Assembly: GCF_000821085.1 (NCBI RefSeq)
Contig: NZ_CCXR01000001.1
Coordinates: 951,001 to 1,015,000 of the forward strand
Length of the DNA: 64,000 nucleotides
Reading direction: 5' to 3'
Source: Bacillus sp. B-jedd
GTDB taxonomy: Bacteria > Bacillota > Bacilli > Bacillales > Cytobacillaceae
In this document: piece after piece, positions 33,394 to 41,827 of the stretch
Layout of the letters: each line of letters starts with the position of its first letter
Position numbering within the stretch: position 1 is the stretch's first letter
Made by a program: the position numbers and the translations under genes
Notes under the pieces: model-generated
Databases searched by the model: none
What the model saw: only the letters and a program-made list of their open reading frames with translations
Told to the model about the DNA's origin: nothing

Positions 33394-34392
33394 ATGAAAA
33401 AGCTGTTTGTTTTATTATCTGCCGTTATTTTGGCCATTGGCCTCGCGGGCTGCACTTCCGGGCAAAAGGAAAGCGGTGCATCAAAATCAAAGTCTTTAAA
33501 GAAAGTTAAGCTCGTCCTCGATTGGGCGCCGAACACGAACCACACCGGCCTTTATGTGGCAAAAGAAAAAGGCTATTTCAAAAAGCACGGGCTGGACGTT
33601 GACATAATCCTTCCCGGCGAGGCGGGAGCCGACCAGCTTGTCGCTTCAGGGAAAGCGGAGTTTGGCGTGAGCTACCAGGAGTCGATTACCCAGGCAAGGA
33701 TCCAGGGAGTTCCGCTCGTATCACTGGCGGCGGTCATTCAGCACAACACTTCCGGGTTTGCTTCACCCAAAGCGAAAAACATCACTTCGCCAAAGGATTT
33801 TGCCGGCCATACATACGGAGGCTGGGGCTCACCAATAGAAAAAGCGGTCCTAGAGTCGTTGATGAAGCAGGAAAACGCCGATGTTGAAAAGGTGAAAATC
33901 GTCAATATGGGCGACACCGACTTTTTCACGGCAGTTAAGCGCGATATCGACTTTGCGTGGATTTTTTATGCCTGGACAGGCATAGAGGCCGAGCTGAGGA
34001 ATGAGCCGCTTAATATGGTTTATCTCACGGATTATACCCAGAAACTTGACTACTATACGCCGGTTATTGCGACAAATGAAAAGATGATTGAGAAGGACCC
34101 GGAGACTGTAAAGGAATTTGTCGCCGCCGTATCTGAAGGCTATCAATTTGCGATTAAGAATCCTTCTGAAAGTGCGGACATCCTCTTAAAGGCCGTACCG
34201 GACCTTGACCCTAAGCTTGTCAAAAAGAGCCAGGAATGGCTTTCGCCAAAGTACCAGGACGATGCGCCACGGTGGGGCGAGCAAAAGCTTGAGGTATGGA
34301 AAAACTACAGCGAGTGGATGTACGAACACGGTCTTTTGGAAAAGGAACTGGACGCCGAGAAAGCTTTTACGAATGAATTTTTGCCGGAATAA
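33394..34392 (+). CDS. thiY: Thiamine-precursor (HMP-type) ABC transporter substrate-binding lipoprotein
   Basis: 332 residues. The signal peptide has lipobox L-A-G-C. The mature domain is of the NMT1/THI5-like type: L-V-L-D-W-A-P-N-T-N-H-T-G-L-Y-V-A at the start, G-E-A-G-A-D-Q-L-V-A and G-V-S-Y-Q-E. This is the ThiY group that binds formylaminopyrimidine/HMP thiamine precursors outside the membrane. Placement directly under a TPP riboswitch supports this. Followed 12 nt later by a thiamine-binding-type protein, then permease and ATPase. Confidence 0.93.
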   Translation: MKKLFVLLSAVILAIGLAGCTSGQKESGASKSKSLKKVKLVLDWAPNTNHTGLYVAKEKGYFKKHGLDVDIILPGEAGADQLVASGKAEFGVSYQESITQARIQGVPLVSLAAVIQHNTSGFASPKAKNITSPKDFAGHTYGGWGSPIEKAVLESLMKQENADVEKVKIVNMGDTDFFTAVKRDIDFAWIFYAWTGIEAELRNEPLNMVYLTDYTQKLDYYTPVIATNEKMIEKDPETVKEFVAAVSEGYQFAIKNPSESADILLKAVPDLDPKLVKKSQEWLSPKYQDDAPRWGEQKLEVWKNYSEWMYEHGLLEKELDAEKAFTNEFLPE

Positions 34393-34404
34393 GGAGGAAC
34401 AGAC

Positions 34405-34695
34405 ATGGCCAACTCTCTAATAAGTATTCAAATCATCCCAAAGACTTCATCATTGGAAGAAACGATTAAGCTGGTTGACGCCGCCATCGCAATCATCAAT
34501 CAATCTGGTGTGAAGTACGAGGTTCACCCGCTTGAAACGACGATGGAAGGTGAACTCGGGCAGCTGCTTGATATTATTGCGAAAATGAACGAAAAGATGA
34601 TCGAGCTTGGTTCACCGAATGTCATATCACAGGTGAAGATTCTGTACCAGCCGGATGGTATAACAATGGACAGGCTGACGGAGAAATACCGCTAA
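34405..34695 (+). CDS. Thiamine-binding protein, MTH1187/YqgV (DUF77) family
   Basis: 96 residues with the short ferredoxin-like fold of the MTH1187 family: S-I-Q-I-I-P-K-T, then Y-E-V-H-P-L-E-T-T-M-E-G-E-L. Homologues bind thiamine or HMP and often sit in Thi transporter operons. Cytoplasmic; it may buffer or sense the ligand. AAGGAGG lies 7 nt upstream. The stop overlaps the next start in TAATG. Confidence 0.88.
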   Translation: MANSLISIQIIPKTSSLEETIKLVDAAIAIINQSGVKYEVHPLETTMEGELGQLLDIIAKMNEKMIELGSPNVISQVKILYQPDGITMDRLTEKYR

Positions 34696-35456
34696 TGAGT
34701 AGAATTTCAATGAAAGGATGGAGCCCGTTCGCGGTGCTCGTCCTTTTCTTTGCCGCTTGGGAGGCGCTAGTCTCAATTTTCGACATACCGGCCTGGCTGC
34801 TGCCTGCTCCTTCGGCGATTTTGAAAGAGGCTGCGGCCAGCTATCCGCTGTTCCTGCCGGATGCCGGGTCAACCGTCATGCTTGCGCTAGCCGGACTGTC
34901 CATAGGTGCGGCAATCGGCCTTTTGCTGGCGATAGTCCTCCACCTCGTACCGCCGCTCAGGACGGCTTTCTACCCATTCCTGATCATCTCGCAAAATGTC
35001 CCGATTATCGTGACAGCGCCCTTATTGGTCATATGGTTCGGATTCGGCTCTTTGCCAAAATTGATCATCATTACGCTCGTTTGCTTCTTTCCGATTACGA
35101 TTGCTTTGCTGGACGGCTTCCGTAACGCGCCAAGGGAGCTGCTTCATTTTATGAAGATGTCCGGAGCCACCCCGCTCCAGACTTTTGCAAAAGTTGAATT
35201 CCCGAATGCCCTTCCGCCGCTGTTTTCAGGATTGAAAATTTCAGCGACCTACAGTGTGATGGGGGCGGTCATTTCCGAGTGGCTCGGCGCACAAAAAGGG
35301 ATTGGCGTCTTTATGACTCTTTCCTCGTCCGCTTTCCGGACCGACAGGGTATTTATCGCGATTTTTATGATTGTCATCTTAAGCATGCTGTTTTACGGAG
35401 TCATAACGATGCTCGAAAAGAAGGTCGTTAAATGGACGCCGGGAGGGGAGAAATGA
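34695..35456 (+). CDS. thiX: Thiamine-precursor ABC transporter permease
   Basis: 253 residues, six predicted membrane helices. The EAA loop is seen at L-L-H-F-M-K-M-S-G-A-T-P-L-Q-T-F-A-K-V-E-F-P-N-A-L-P-P-L split over about residues 148-175. Membrane channel partner of the ThiY-like binding protein and the ATPase after it. Overlaps both neighbours by one and four bases, so the operon is translationally coupled. Confidence 0.9.
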   Translation: MSRISMKGWSPFAVLVLFFAAWEALVSIFDIPAWLLPAPSAILKEAAASYPLFLPDAGSTVMLALAGLSIGAAIGLLLAIVLHLVPPLRTAFYPFLIISQNVPIIVTAPLLVIWFGFGSLPKLIIITLVCFFPITIALLDGFRNAPRELLHFMKMSGATPLQTFAKVEFPNALPPLFSGLKISATYSVMGAVISEWLGAQKGIGVFMTLSSSAFRTDRVFIAIFMIVILSMLFYGVITMLEKKVVKWTPGGEK

Positions 35457-36214
35457 TGGAAGTACAAATCAGGCTTGAAAACATCGGCCACTCGTTTCCC
35501 GAAACCGGTCATGTACTTGACGGCATTTCGCTCAACGTGAAACAAGGAGAATTCGTTTCGCTCATTGGCCCTTCAGGCAGTGGGAAAAGCACGATTTTCA
35601 ATACCATTGGGGGTCTGCTACAGCCTGACCGGGGCGATATTTATCTGGAGGGGCGCAGGGTGAACGGGGAAACCGGGAACATCGCCTACATGCCCCAGCA
35701 GCCTACGCTTCTCCCGTGGAGAACAGTTTTGCATAATGTTATCCTTGCCCAGGAGCTTACCGGGAAACCAGATGTGGGCGAAGGGAAAAAGTGGCTTGCC
35801 AAGGTGGGACTGGGGGACTACGAAAGCGCTTTTCCCCACCAGCTATCAGGAGGGATGAAGCAGCGGGCCACCTTCATCAGAGCGATGCTCTGTCCGCAGC
35901 AAGTGCTCCTCCTCGATGAGCCATTCTCCGCGCTTGATGAGTTCACAAGGTTCGATATGCAAAAATGGCTCCTGTCGGTGTGGGAAGAAAAGCGGAAATC
36001 GGTCCTGTTCATCACTCACAATATCGAAGAAGCACTTTTTTTATCAGACCGGATCTATCTTTTATCGCCAAGGCCGGGGAAGGTCATCAAGGAGTTTGAA
36101 ATACCTTTCCCGCGGCCGCGGGCGGATGGATTGCTTCTCGAGAATCAATTTTTGCAAATGAAAAGAGAAATATATGCAACCTTAAGGGAGGGAGGAGTAC
36201 ATGAGGGTCATTGA
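35453..36214 (+). CDS. thiZ: Thiamine-precursor ABC transporter ATP-binding protein
   Basis: 253 residues. Walker A G-P-S-G-S-G-K-S-T near residue 43, Q-loop at M-P-Q-Q, signature L-S-G-G-M-K-Q-R, Walker B L-L-L-D-E-P-F-S-A-L-D and the H-loop I-T-H-N. ATG 35453 overlaps the permease stop, and ATG 35456 right after it is equally possible behind GGGAGGGGAG. It powers uptake of the precursor. Overlaps the next gene by 14 nt. Confidence 0.92.
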   Translation: MMEVQIRLENIGHSFPETGHVLDGISLNVKQGEFVSLIGPSGSGKSTIFNTIGGLLQPDRGDIYLEGRRVNGETGNIAYMPQQPTLLPWRTVLHNVILAQELTGKPDVGEGKKWLAKVGLGDYESAFPHQLSGGMKQRATFIRAMLCPQQVLLLDEPFSALDEFTRFDMQKWLLSVWEEKRKSVLFITHNIEEALFLSDRIYLLSPRPGKVIKEFEIPFPRPRADGLLLENQFLQMKREIYATLREGGVHEGH

Positions 36215-36977
36215 TGCCTATATTCATCTCGATAAGTATAACAAGGCTGAAAAGGATGCCCTCCTCAACTGCCTGAATGAGAACAATATTGAAGGGCTGA
36301 TTTCTGTTTCAATGGACCTTGTATCGTGCCAGGAAAACCTGAAGCTGGCATTGGGCAATCCGAGGATTTACCCGGCATTCGGTTTCCATCCCGAACAGCC
36401 ATTGCCGTCGGATGAAGAACTCGTTGAATTAGTTAAATGGATTGAGGGCAACCAAGCTAGCATGGTTGCGGTCGGCGAGGTTGGCCTTCCGTATTACTCA
36501 CGGGCTGAGAAAGCTGGCGCTGCTTTCCCGTATGAAAGGTATGTGGAACTGCTCGAGCAGTTCATTGTTTTGGCAAAAAAGCTCGATAAACCAATTGTCC
36601 TGCATGCCGTCTATGATGATGCGCCAGTTGTGTGCGGGCTACTTGAAAAGCACAATGCCGGGAAGGCTCATTTTCACTGGTTCAAGGGGGATGAAATGAC
36701 GATTGGGCGAATGATAGCCAATGGTTATCACGTCTCTTTCACGCCGGATATCCTCTATGAGGAAGAGACGAGGGCGGTTGTGAAACAATACCCACTCGGA
36801 CTGATGATGGCGGAAACCGACGGCCCGTGGCCTTTTGAGGGAATTTTCCTTGGCAAAAAAACTCATCCGAAGATGGTCCATCATGTTGTCTCGGAAATCG
36901 CGGCTATAAAAAAGATGAGGGTGGAAGAGGTTTACAATAATCTTTTGCAAAATTCGAAGAGGTTTTATGGAATTTGA
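36201..36977 (+). CDS. TatD family hydrolase, last gene of the TPP-controlled operon
   Basis: 258 residues. TatD-type metal-dependent hydrolase (TIM barrel): D-A-Y-I-H-L-D at the start, F-G-F-H-P-E, G-E-V-G-L-P, V-L-H-A-V-Y and A-E-T-D-G-P-W-P. The first metal motif is Y-x-H rather than the usual H-x-H. The other metal positions look intact. Overlap with the ATPase gene and a shared riboswitch suggest a role in processing an imported thiamine precursor, but this is inference. AGGGAGGGAGGAG ribosome site. Confidence 0.85.
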   Translation: MRVIDAYIHLDKYNKAEKDALLNCLNENNIEGLISVSMDLVSCQENLKLALGNPRIYPAFGFHPEQPLPSDEELVELVKWIEGNQASMVAVGEVGLPYYSRAEKAGAAFPYERYVELLEQFIVLAKKLDKPIVLHAVYDDAPVVCGLLEKHNAGKAHFHWFKGDEMTIGRMIANGYHVSFTPDILYEEETRAVVKQYPLGLMMAETDGPWPFEGIFLGKKTHPKMVHHVVSEIAAIKKMRVEEVYNNLLQNSKRFYGI

Positions 36978-37048
36978 GCAAGTCATTTCTCGCTGGTCGC
37001 TCCATCCGTTAAAATGAAGGAAACCTTAAAAAGAACGGAGCGGTCGCT

Positions 37049-37501
37049 GTGATTGTCCCACTGCACATCACCCACATCCCGAAAATACTCCAGGCCCAGA
37101 AGGAGCTTTATCGGATGAATTTCAGGAACATGGTCTTTGACAAGGAGTTTTACGACATGATCCTGTCGTGGTACGACGAGGCACTGGCCAATCCTGAGTG
37201 GAAGTCCTTTGTGCTGCTCGATGGGGAGGAAGTCGCCGGCTTTTACCTCGCCCAGTTCAAGGAGTCGGCTGGCTACCTTTCCCAGATGTTTGTCTCAGGG
37301 AAACTGCGTGGGAAGGGATACGGCAAGCTGCTACTTGACCACTTTGAACAGGGCGTGGAGGAGAAGGGGTATTGTATCCTGCAATCAAGCGGCATAAATG
37401 AGAGCGCCGTCGCCTTTTACAAACGCAACGGCTACGATATTCTCCGCACCTATGAAGACGAGAACGGCGACCCGCGGTATTTAATGATAAAGTTTGTTTA
37501 G
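37049..37501 (+). CDS. GNAT family N-acetyltransferase
   Basis: 150 residues. Motif A is M-F-V-S-G-K-L-R-G-K-G-Y-G-K-L-L-L-D-H-F (about 87-106), ending with F-Y-K-R-N-G-Y. GTG 37049 start. It lies 71 nt after the TatD gene and may be read from the same transcript or alone. Substrate unknown. Confidence 0.85.
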   Translation: MIVPLHITHIPKILQAQKELYRMNFRNMVFDKEFYDMILSWYDEALANPEWKSFVLLDGEEVAGFYLAQFKESAGYLSQMFVSGKLRGKGYGKLLLDHFEQGVEEKGYCILQSSGINESAVAFYKRNGYDILRTYEDENGDPRYLMIKFV

Positions 37502-37660
37502 TCTATTTCAACTTGGTGCCTTTACCAGTGATATTTTTGATAAAAGGCAATGTACTGTGTTGTTGCCTTTCCCGAGATGTTTTTATTAAAAAGTAGCCAA
37601 CCCCTGGCAGCACGCCGACTGTCACATTTTAATAAACAAGTTAACAAGTCCACCTAACAA

Positions 37661-37687
37661 AAAGCTGCCTTTAAGGCGGCTTTTTTG
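37661..37687 (+). terminator. Intrinsic terminator
   Basis: AAAGCTGCCT / AGGCGGCTTT hairpin with T6, after the GNAT gene. Confidence 0.88.
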
Positions 37688-37712
37688 CGTCAAGTGGGGT
37701 AAGAAATAATTA

Positions 37713-37767
37713 TTGACAATTTTCCTACAAAAAGCATAGAATAAAACCTATCAAAAAGTTTCCTTAA
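37713..37767 (+). promoter_or_regulatory. mntH promoter with possible MntR half-operator
   Basis: TTGACA at 37713-37718, an 18-nt spacer and TAGAAT at 37737-37742 form a good sigma-A promoter. AGTTTCCTTAA at 37757-37767, near the expected start of transcription, resembles one arm of the MntR operator known upstream of Bacillus mntH. The second arm is poorly conserved. Confidence 0.55.
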
Positions 37768-37813
37768 CTCAACATTATGTCTGATGGTAAATAAAATATT
37801 GGAGGCTTCTTTT

Positions 37814-39103
37814 ATGGCTATACACCAAGAAGGACACAATAAACACAATTTTAGGCTGCAATCCAGCGCAAGCCTTACCCTTTCAGGGGAGGCAAGGGGA
37901 TTAAAGGGATTGCTGCCTTTCATGGGCCCAGCTTTTATTGCTGCCGTCGCATATATTGATCCTGGCAACTATGCGACCAACATTGCTGCCGGATCAGCAT
38001 ATGGATATACCCTCCTTTGGGTCATCCTCGCTTCAAATCTTATGGCCGTCCTCATCCAGATGATGTCCGCAAAGCTCGGGATTGCAACAGGTAAGAATCT
38101 TCCTGAAATGTGCCGGGACCGCTACTCGAAAAAAACATCCATATTCTTATGGATTCAAGCTGAGCTCGTTGTCATGGCAACCGACCTGGCGGAATTCATC
38201 GGGGCCGCATTAGGACTATACTTACTTTTCGATATCCCAATGATTGTCGCCGCCCTGCTCGCAGCTCTTGGGTCCTTTGCAATCCTCGAGCTGCAACGAA
38301 GGGGAATACGGCCGCTGGAAGCCATCATCACGGGGATGATATTCGTTGTCGTGATCGCTTTCGGGATCCAGGTGTTTTTTGCAAAACCGGAAGCCGGGCC
38401 TTTGCTTTCTGGTTTACTCATTCCAAGGTTCGAGGGTACCAACAGCGTCCTATTATCAGCCGGAATGCTCGGCGCGACCGTCATGCCTCATGCGATTTAC
38501 CTGCATTCCGCACTTACGCAAAGAAGGATTGTCGGGAACAATGCTGCTGAGAAAAAGAGAATATTTAAATATGAAACGATTGATGTCATCATTGCCATGG
38601 TGATTGCGGGGGGAATCAATGCGAGCATGCTCATCGTCGCAGCGGCTCTCTTTCATAAATCTGGCCTGAATGTCGAGGATCTCGATGTCGCTTATCAAAA
38701 CTTCGACCAGCTCCTTGGATCGTCAGCCGCGATTTGTTTCGGAGTAGGGTTGTTGATGGCCGGGCTGTCCAGTTCCTCCGTTGGGACGATGTCAGGTGAC
38801 ATTATCATGCAAGGCTATATCCGCCGCAGAATTCCTCTGTATCTGAGACGTTTTATCACAATGGTGCCGCCGCTCGCAATTATTTTGCTAGGCATTAACG
38901 CAACAAAGGCACTCGTCCTCAGCCAAGTTGTACTGTCATTCGGGATTGCCTTCGCGCTCATTCCGCTGATTATCTTTACGAGCAATAAAAAGATCATGGG
39001 CGGCCTCGTCAACCGGAAAATCACGACGGTCATCGCCTGGCTAATCGCCGCAGTCATTATTGCCTTGAACGTGTTCCTGCTCGTCGACACCTTCTTCGGA
39101 TAA
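37814..39103 (+). CDS. mntH: NRAMP family manganese transporter MntH
   Basis: 429 residues, about eleven membrane helices. Signature D-P-G-N-Y-A-T (helix 1 metal site) and M-P-H-A-I-Y-L-H-S (helix 6 metal site) are both intact. Proton-coupled Mn2+ uptake at the cytoplasmic membrane. The start is ATG 37814, 8 nt after GGAGG; the upstream open frame is rejected. Single gene with its own promoter and terminator. Confidence 0.95.
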   Translation: MAIHQEGHNKHNFRLQSSASLTLSGEARGLKGLLPFMGPAFIAAVAYIDPGNYATNIAAGSAYGYTLLWVILASNLMAVLIQMMSAKLGIATGKNLPEMCRDRYSKKTSIFLWIQAELVVMATDLAEFIGAALGLYLLFDIPMIVAALLAALGSFAILELQRRGIRPLEAIITGMIFVVVIAFGIQVFFAKPEAGPLLSGLLIPRFEGTNSVLLSAGMLGATVMPHAIYLHSALTQRRIVGNNAAEKKRIFKYETIDVIIAMVIAGGINASMLIVAAALFHKSGLNVEDLDVAYQNFDQLLGSSAAICFGVGLLMAGLSSSSVGTMSGDIIMQGYIRRRIPLYLRRFITMVPPLAIILLGINATKALVLSQVVLSFGIAFALIPLIIFTSNKKIMGGLVNRKITTVIAWLIAAVIIALNVFLLVDTFFG

Positions 39104-39183
39104 GAGGGTTCTGGCAAAAGGCGTATTGTCCCTTAGAGGATTAATTCCCACAAAAATTGAATAAGCAGCAGGACTAAAAAATG

Positions 39184-39215
39184 AAGCGCTGATCCTAACG
39201 GGTCAGCGCTCTTTT
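39184..39215 (+). terminator. Intrinsic terminator of mntH
   Basis: AGCGCTGA-CC / GG-TCAGCGCT hairpin followed by CTTTTC. Confidence 0.82.
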
Positions 39216-39249
39216 CGAGGAGGTCAATATTCATAAAAACAAGTATTGA

Positions 39250-39810
39250 TTAAGGTTTTACAGCGTCAATAATCAATGAAGGAAAAACTAGTTTATCTCC
39301 CTTGTTCCTGGGATCGAATTTTTTGGAGCGAAAAACAACTCCTTCTGCACCATTCCAACTATTTTCATGAAAATTCCCGTCTTCATCGAAGTACTCAAGC
39401 AGCTTAACCTCAAACCCGGCAGATATAAATATCTTTGTTAATGTTTGATAATTATAGACTACTTTATGTGTTGCCGCAGGATGGTCCTTAGGGCCAGGAC
39501 CGCCAACCTGTATAAGCTTTTGGTAGTACTGATTAGGAAAATAACCGTCTGGGACTGCGCAACGAATATAACCTGAGGGTTTTAAGTAGTCGTAACAGAT
39601 CCTGGCTGCCTCTAACCCTTCGTCAAACGTAAGATGCTCCCATACATGCTCCGCTAAAATAGCCGAGACAGACCCCTTATCAAATCTGTTTTTCCAAGTG
39701 CTTTCATCCAGTAAATTCAAATCACTTTCGTCGGTATGCAGCCACCCCGGGTTATTCATATATTCCCCTGCACCAACTACAATTCTGATAGTGTCCGCTC
39801 TTTGACTCAT
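39250..39810 (-). CDS. Class I SAM-dependent methyltransferase-like protein
   Basis: 186 residues. Rossmann methyltransferase features of the type that starts with I-R-I-V-V-G-A-G, a long D-x-S-D-L-N-L-L, A-E-H-V-W-E-H-L (post-motif II helix) and L-K-P-S-G-Y-I-R-C-A-V-P-D-G (motif III). The glycine loop is short. The start is ATG 39810 behind GGGGATGG. The 36 extra residues in the open frame are hydrophobic and aromatic and have no ribosome site. Substrate unknown. Confidence 0.78.
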   Translation of the reverse strand: MSQRADTIRIVVGAGEYMNNPGWLHTDESDLNLLDESTWKNRFDKGSVSAILAEHVWEHLTFDEGLEAARICYDYLKPSGYIRCAVPDGYFPNQYYQKLIQVGGPGPKDHPAATHKVVYNYQTLTKIFISAGFEVKLLEYFDEDGNFHENSWNGAEGVVFRSKKFDPRNKGDKLVFPSLIIDAVKP

Positions 39811-39955
39811 ATAACCATCCCCAAAAAGTTGATAGTAAAAGTATAATTTAATTACATGGACAAATCTGCTTAAAGAACGTAAGTAATTTGAGTGTTGGAA
39901 AATTGTGTTAATATACAAGTATAACTGGAAGTTTTAAAAGGAGTGAATACTTAAA

Positions 39956-40095
39956 TTGAATAATATGCTGTTCAAACTTATGGTGTTAGGAATTGCCATT
40001 CTCGGCTGTTTACGGACGAACTCGCTACAGTCCTGATGCTGTAATTTATTATTATTGTTTTAAGCGCCATTCACTTAACTATAGAGGACTTTTAA
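39956..40095 (+). pseudogene. Decayed small membrane protein gene
   Basis: AAGGAG is followed by TTG 39956 and reads L-F-K-L-M-V-L-G-I-A-I-L-G-C. Continuing in the next frame gives L-F-T-D-E-L-A-T-V-L-M-L, a TAA, then F-I-I-I-V-L-S-A-I-H-L-T-I-E-D-F and a stop. The two hydrophobic halves look like one two-helix protein of about 46 residues broken by a frameshift and a nonsense codon. Confidence 0.45.
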
Positions 40096-40142
40096 GCTGA
40101 CTGGAAACGAAACAACATAATAACCACTAATAAGGGGAAAAA

Positions 40143-40715
40143 ATGATCAATTACAAAGAAATTGATAAGTCGTATTTTGAACAATATGACACCATTCCGA
40201 TGCTAGTGCATGTAAAAAGTATTCTCGCCTTAAAGAAAATTGAAAACGGATTGGGCGGGATTTTGCTAGAGGAAACTCCTGTGAAAGAATACATAAAGGA
40301 TTTAGGCAGTTATGCAAAAGCGACTGAATATGCTGCTGAATTTGACATCACCAATTGGGGTTTCTTCATGGCCTTTGATGGTGAGAAACCAATAGCGGCT
40401 GCTACGATCGTGGCGAAACCAAAAGATATCCGCCTAGTGGATGGGAGGGAAGACCTTTGTTTGCTTTGGGATTTAAGGGTGGATGACTGCTATAAGCAAC
40501 AAGGAGTCGGAACTACGCTGCTAAACATGTCCGTTGAATGGTCCAGGTCCAAAGGATATCAACAAATGAAAATAGAATGCCAGAATAATAATGTCCAAGC
40601 ATGTAAGTTTTACAAGAAGCAAGGAGCGGTTTTAGGCAAAGTCGACGAGTATGCCTATTACACGGAAGCCGCAGTCAAAAATGAAGTTCAGCTTGTTTGG
40701 TATTTGAATTTATAG
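40143..40715 (+). CDS. GNAT family N-acetyltransferase
   Basis: 190 residues. A long N-terminal segment is followed by a GNAT core: A-A-T-I-V-A-K, L-W-D-L-R-V-D-D-C-Y-K-Q-Q-G-V-G-T-T-L-L-N (motif A, Q/R-x-x-G-x-G/A type), and C-Q-N-N-N-V-Q-A-C-K-F-Y-K-K-Q-G-A. The layout is like streptothricin/aminoglycoside-type acetyltransferases, but resistance is only a guess. AAGGGGAA precedes the ATG. Confidence 0.85.
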   Translation: MINYKEIDKSYFEQYDTIPMLVHVKSILALKKIENGLGGILLEETPVKEYIKDLGSYAKATEYAAEFDITNWGFFMAFDGEKPIAAATIVAKPKDIRLVDGREDLCLLWDLRVDDCYKQQGVGTTLLNMSVEWSRSKGYQQMKIECQNNNVQACKFYKKQGAVLGKVDEYAYYTEAAVKNEVQLVWYLNL

Positions 40716-40758
40716 ATTAAATTATTTTAAGACCAAAAATGAAGGAGGAGAAAGATTA

Positions 40759-40941
40759 ATTGCAATTGTAATTGCGCTTTGTAGCGCTTCGTGGATGGTG
40801 ATTTATCTTTATGGGCTTTATGCTGAAAGCTCCTCAAAGTATAACCATGGACTAATATTTTTCCCGACATTAATATTTATTATAGTTATAATGTGTATCT
40901 ATTTAGAAATGAAGGAAATTGAAAAAAAATACTCGGAATAA
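40759..40941 (+). CDS. Possible small two-helix membrane protein with ATT start
   Basis: 60 residues: I-A-I-V-I-A-L-C-S-A-S-W-M-V-I-Y-L-Y-G-L-Y, a short polar loop, L-I-F-F-P-T-L-I-F-I-I-V-I-M-C and a charged tail K-E-I-E-K-K-Y-S-E. It is preceded by AAGGAGGAG, but the only codon at good spacing in frame is ATT. Either a rare ATT start or a small lesion at the 5' end. Confidence 0.4.
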   Translation: MAIVIALCSASWMVIYLYGLYAESSSKYNHGLIFFPTLIFIIVIMCIYLEMKEIEKKYSE

Positions 40942-41030
40942 GTGTTTATCAGCGATTACTATGCTATCATTCTATCTCAAGAATTTTGATGTTTATAATG
41001 CCTGGAAACTGACGGATAAAGGAGGAAACA

Positions 41031-41681
41031 ATGGACATAAAAGCAATCCTTTTCGATTTTGACGGGACACTTGCAGATACATTGCCTGTTTGTTTTTCGA
41101 GCTTTGAAGGAGTATTTAAGGATTTTGATAACAGGGATGTAACGACAGAAGAAATCAAGTCAATGTTTGGTCCTTCAGAGACGGGAATCATCCGAGAAAA
41201 TCTCAAGAACAAAAATGCTGAGAAAGCCATTGAGCGATATTACGAAATCTATCAGGAGCGGCACAAAGATCTTGTTGAAGGCAATGATGAAATGACCGCT
41301 TTAATTAAACAGTTGAAAAACGATGGATATAAGCTAGGGATCGTGACCGGTAAAGCCAGGAGGAGCCTCGATATTTCGCTGGAATGCCTGGAATTAACAA
41401 ATTATTTTGATGTTATGATTACTGGTGATGATGTCGATTCCCCCAAGCCTCATCCCGAAGGAATTTTTAACGCGATGGATTATATTAATGTAGGTATGAA
41501 TGAAGCAATATTTCTTGGGGACAGTGATGCAGATATCCTTGCTGGGAAAAAAGCTGGTGTTTACACAATCGGAGTACAGTGGCTGCCAAATTTCCAAACT
41601 GAAGAATTTAGCGTTCAGCCTGATGCTTTTTTCAAAAGTATTGAAGAATTGAACGCCTTTTTACAAAGAAATCCATTTTAA
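41031..41681 (+). CDS. HAD family hydrolase, phosphoglycolate phosphatase-like
   Basis: 216 residues. HAD motif I D-F-D-G-T-L near residue 9, a four-helix cap, motif II V-T-G-K near 103, Lys in D-S-P-K-P-H-P-E and motif III/IV F-L-G-D-S-D-A-D. Probable phosphomonoesterase of the PpaX/Gph subgroup. Substrate unproven. AAAGGAGG ribosome site. Confidence 0.9.
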   Translation: MDIKAILFDFDGTLADTLPVCFSSFEGVFKDFDNRDVTTEEIKSMFGPSETGIIRENLKNKNAEKAIERYYEIYQERHKDLVEGNDEMTALIKQLKNDGYKLGIVTGKARRSLDISLECLELTNYFDVMITGDDVDSPKPHPEGIFNAMDYINVGMNEAIFLGDSDADILAGKKAGVYTIGVQWLPNFQTEEFSVQPDAFFKSIEELNAFLQRNPF

Positions 41682-41771
41682 GGGGTATTGATAATTGGAT
41701 CTAATTACAGACTAGGTGACTTTAATATAGTTTTTTTAATGAGTACTGAAGTTCATTTTGCAAAAGAAAAT

Positions 41772-41802
41772 GGTGCGTTTATTTGTCCATAATAAACGCA
41801 CC
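41772..41802. terminator. Bidirectional intrinsic terminator
   Basis: Perfect GGTGCGTTTATT / AATAAACGCACC stem between the convergent HAD and GNAT genes. Confidence 0.82.
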
Positions 41803-41827
41803 TTCACTTTAAATAAAAGCAGCTTGA

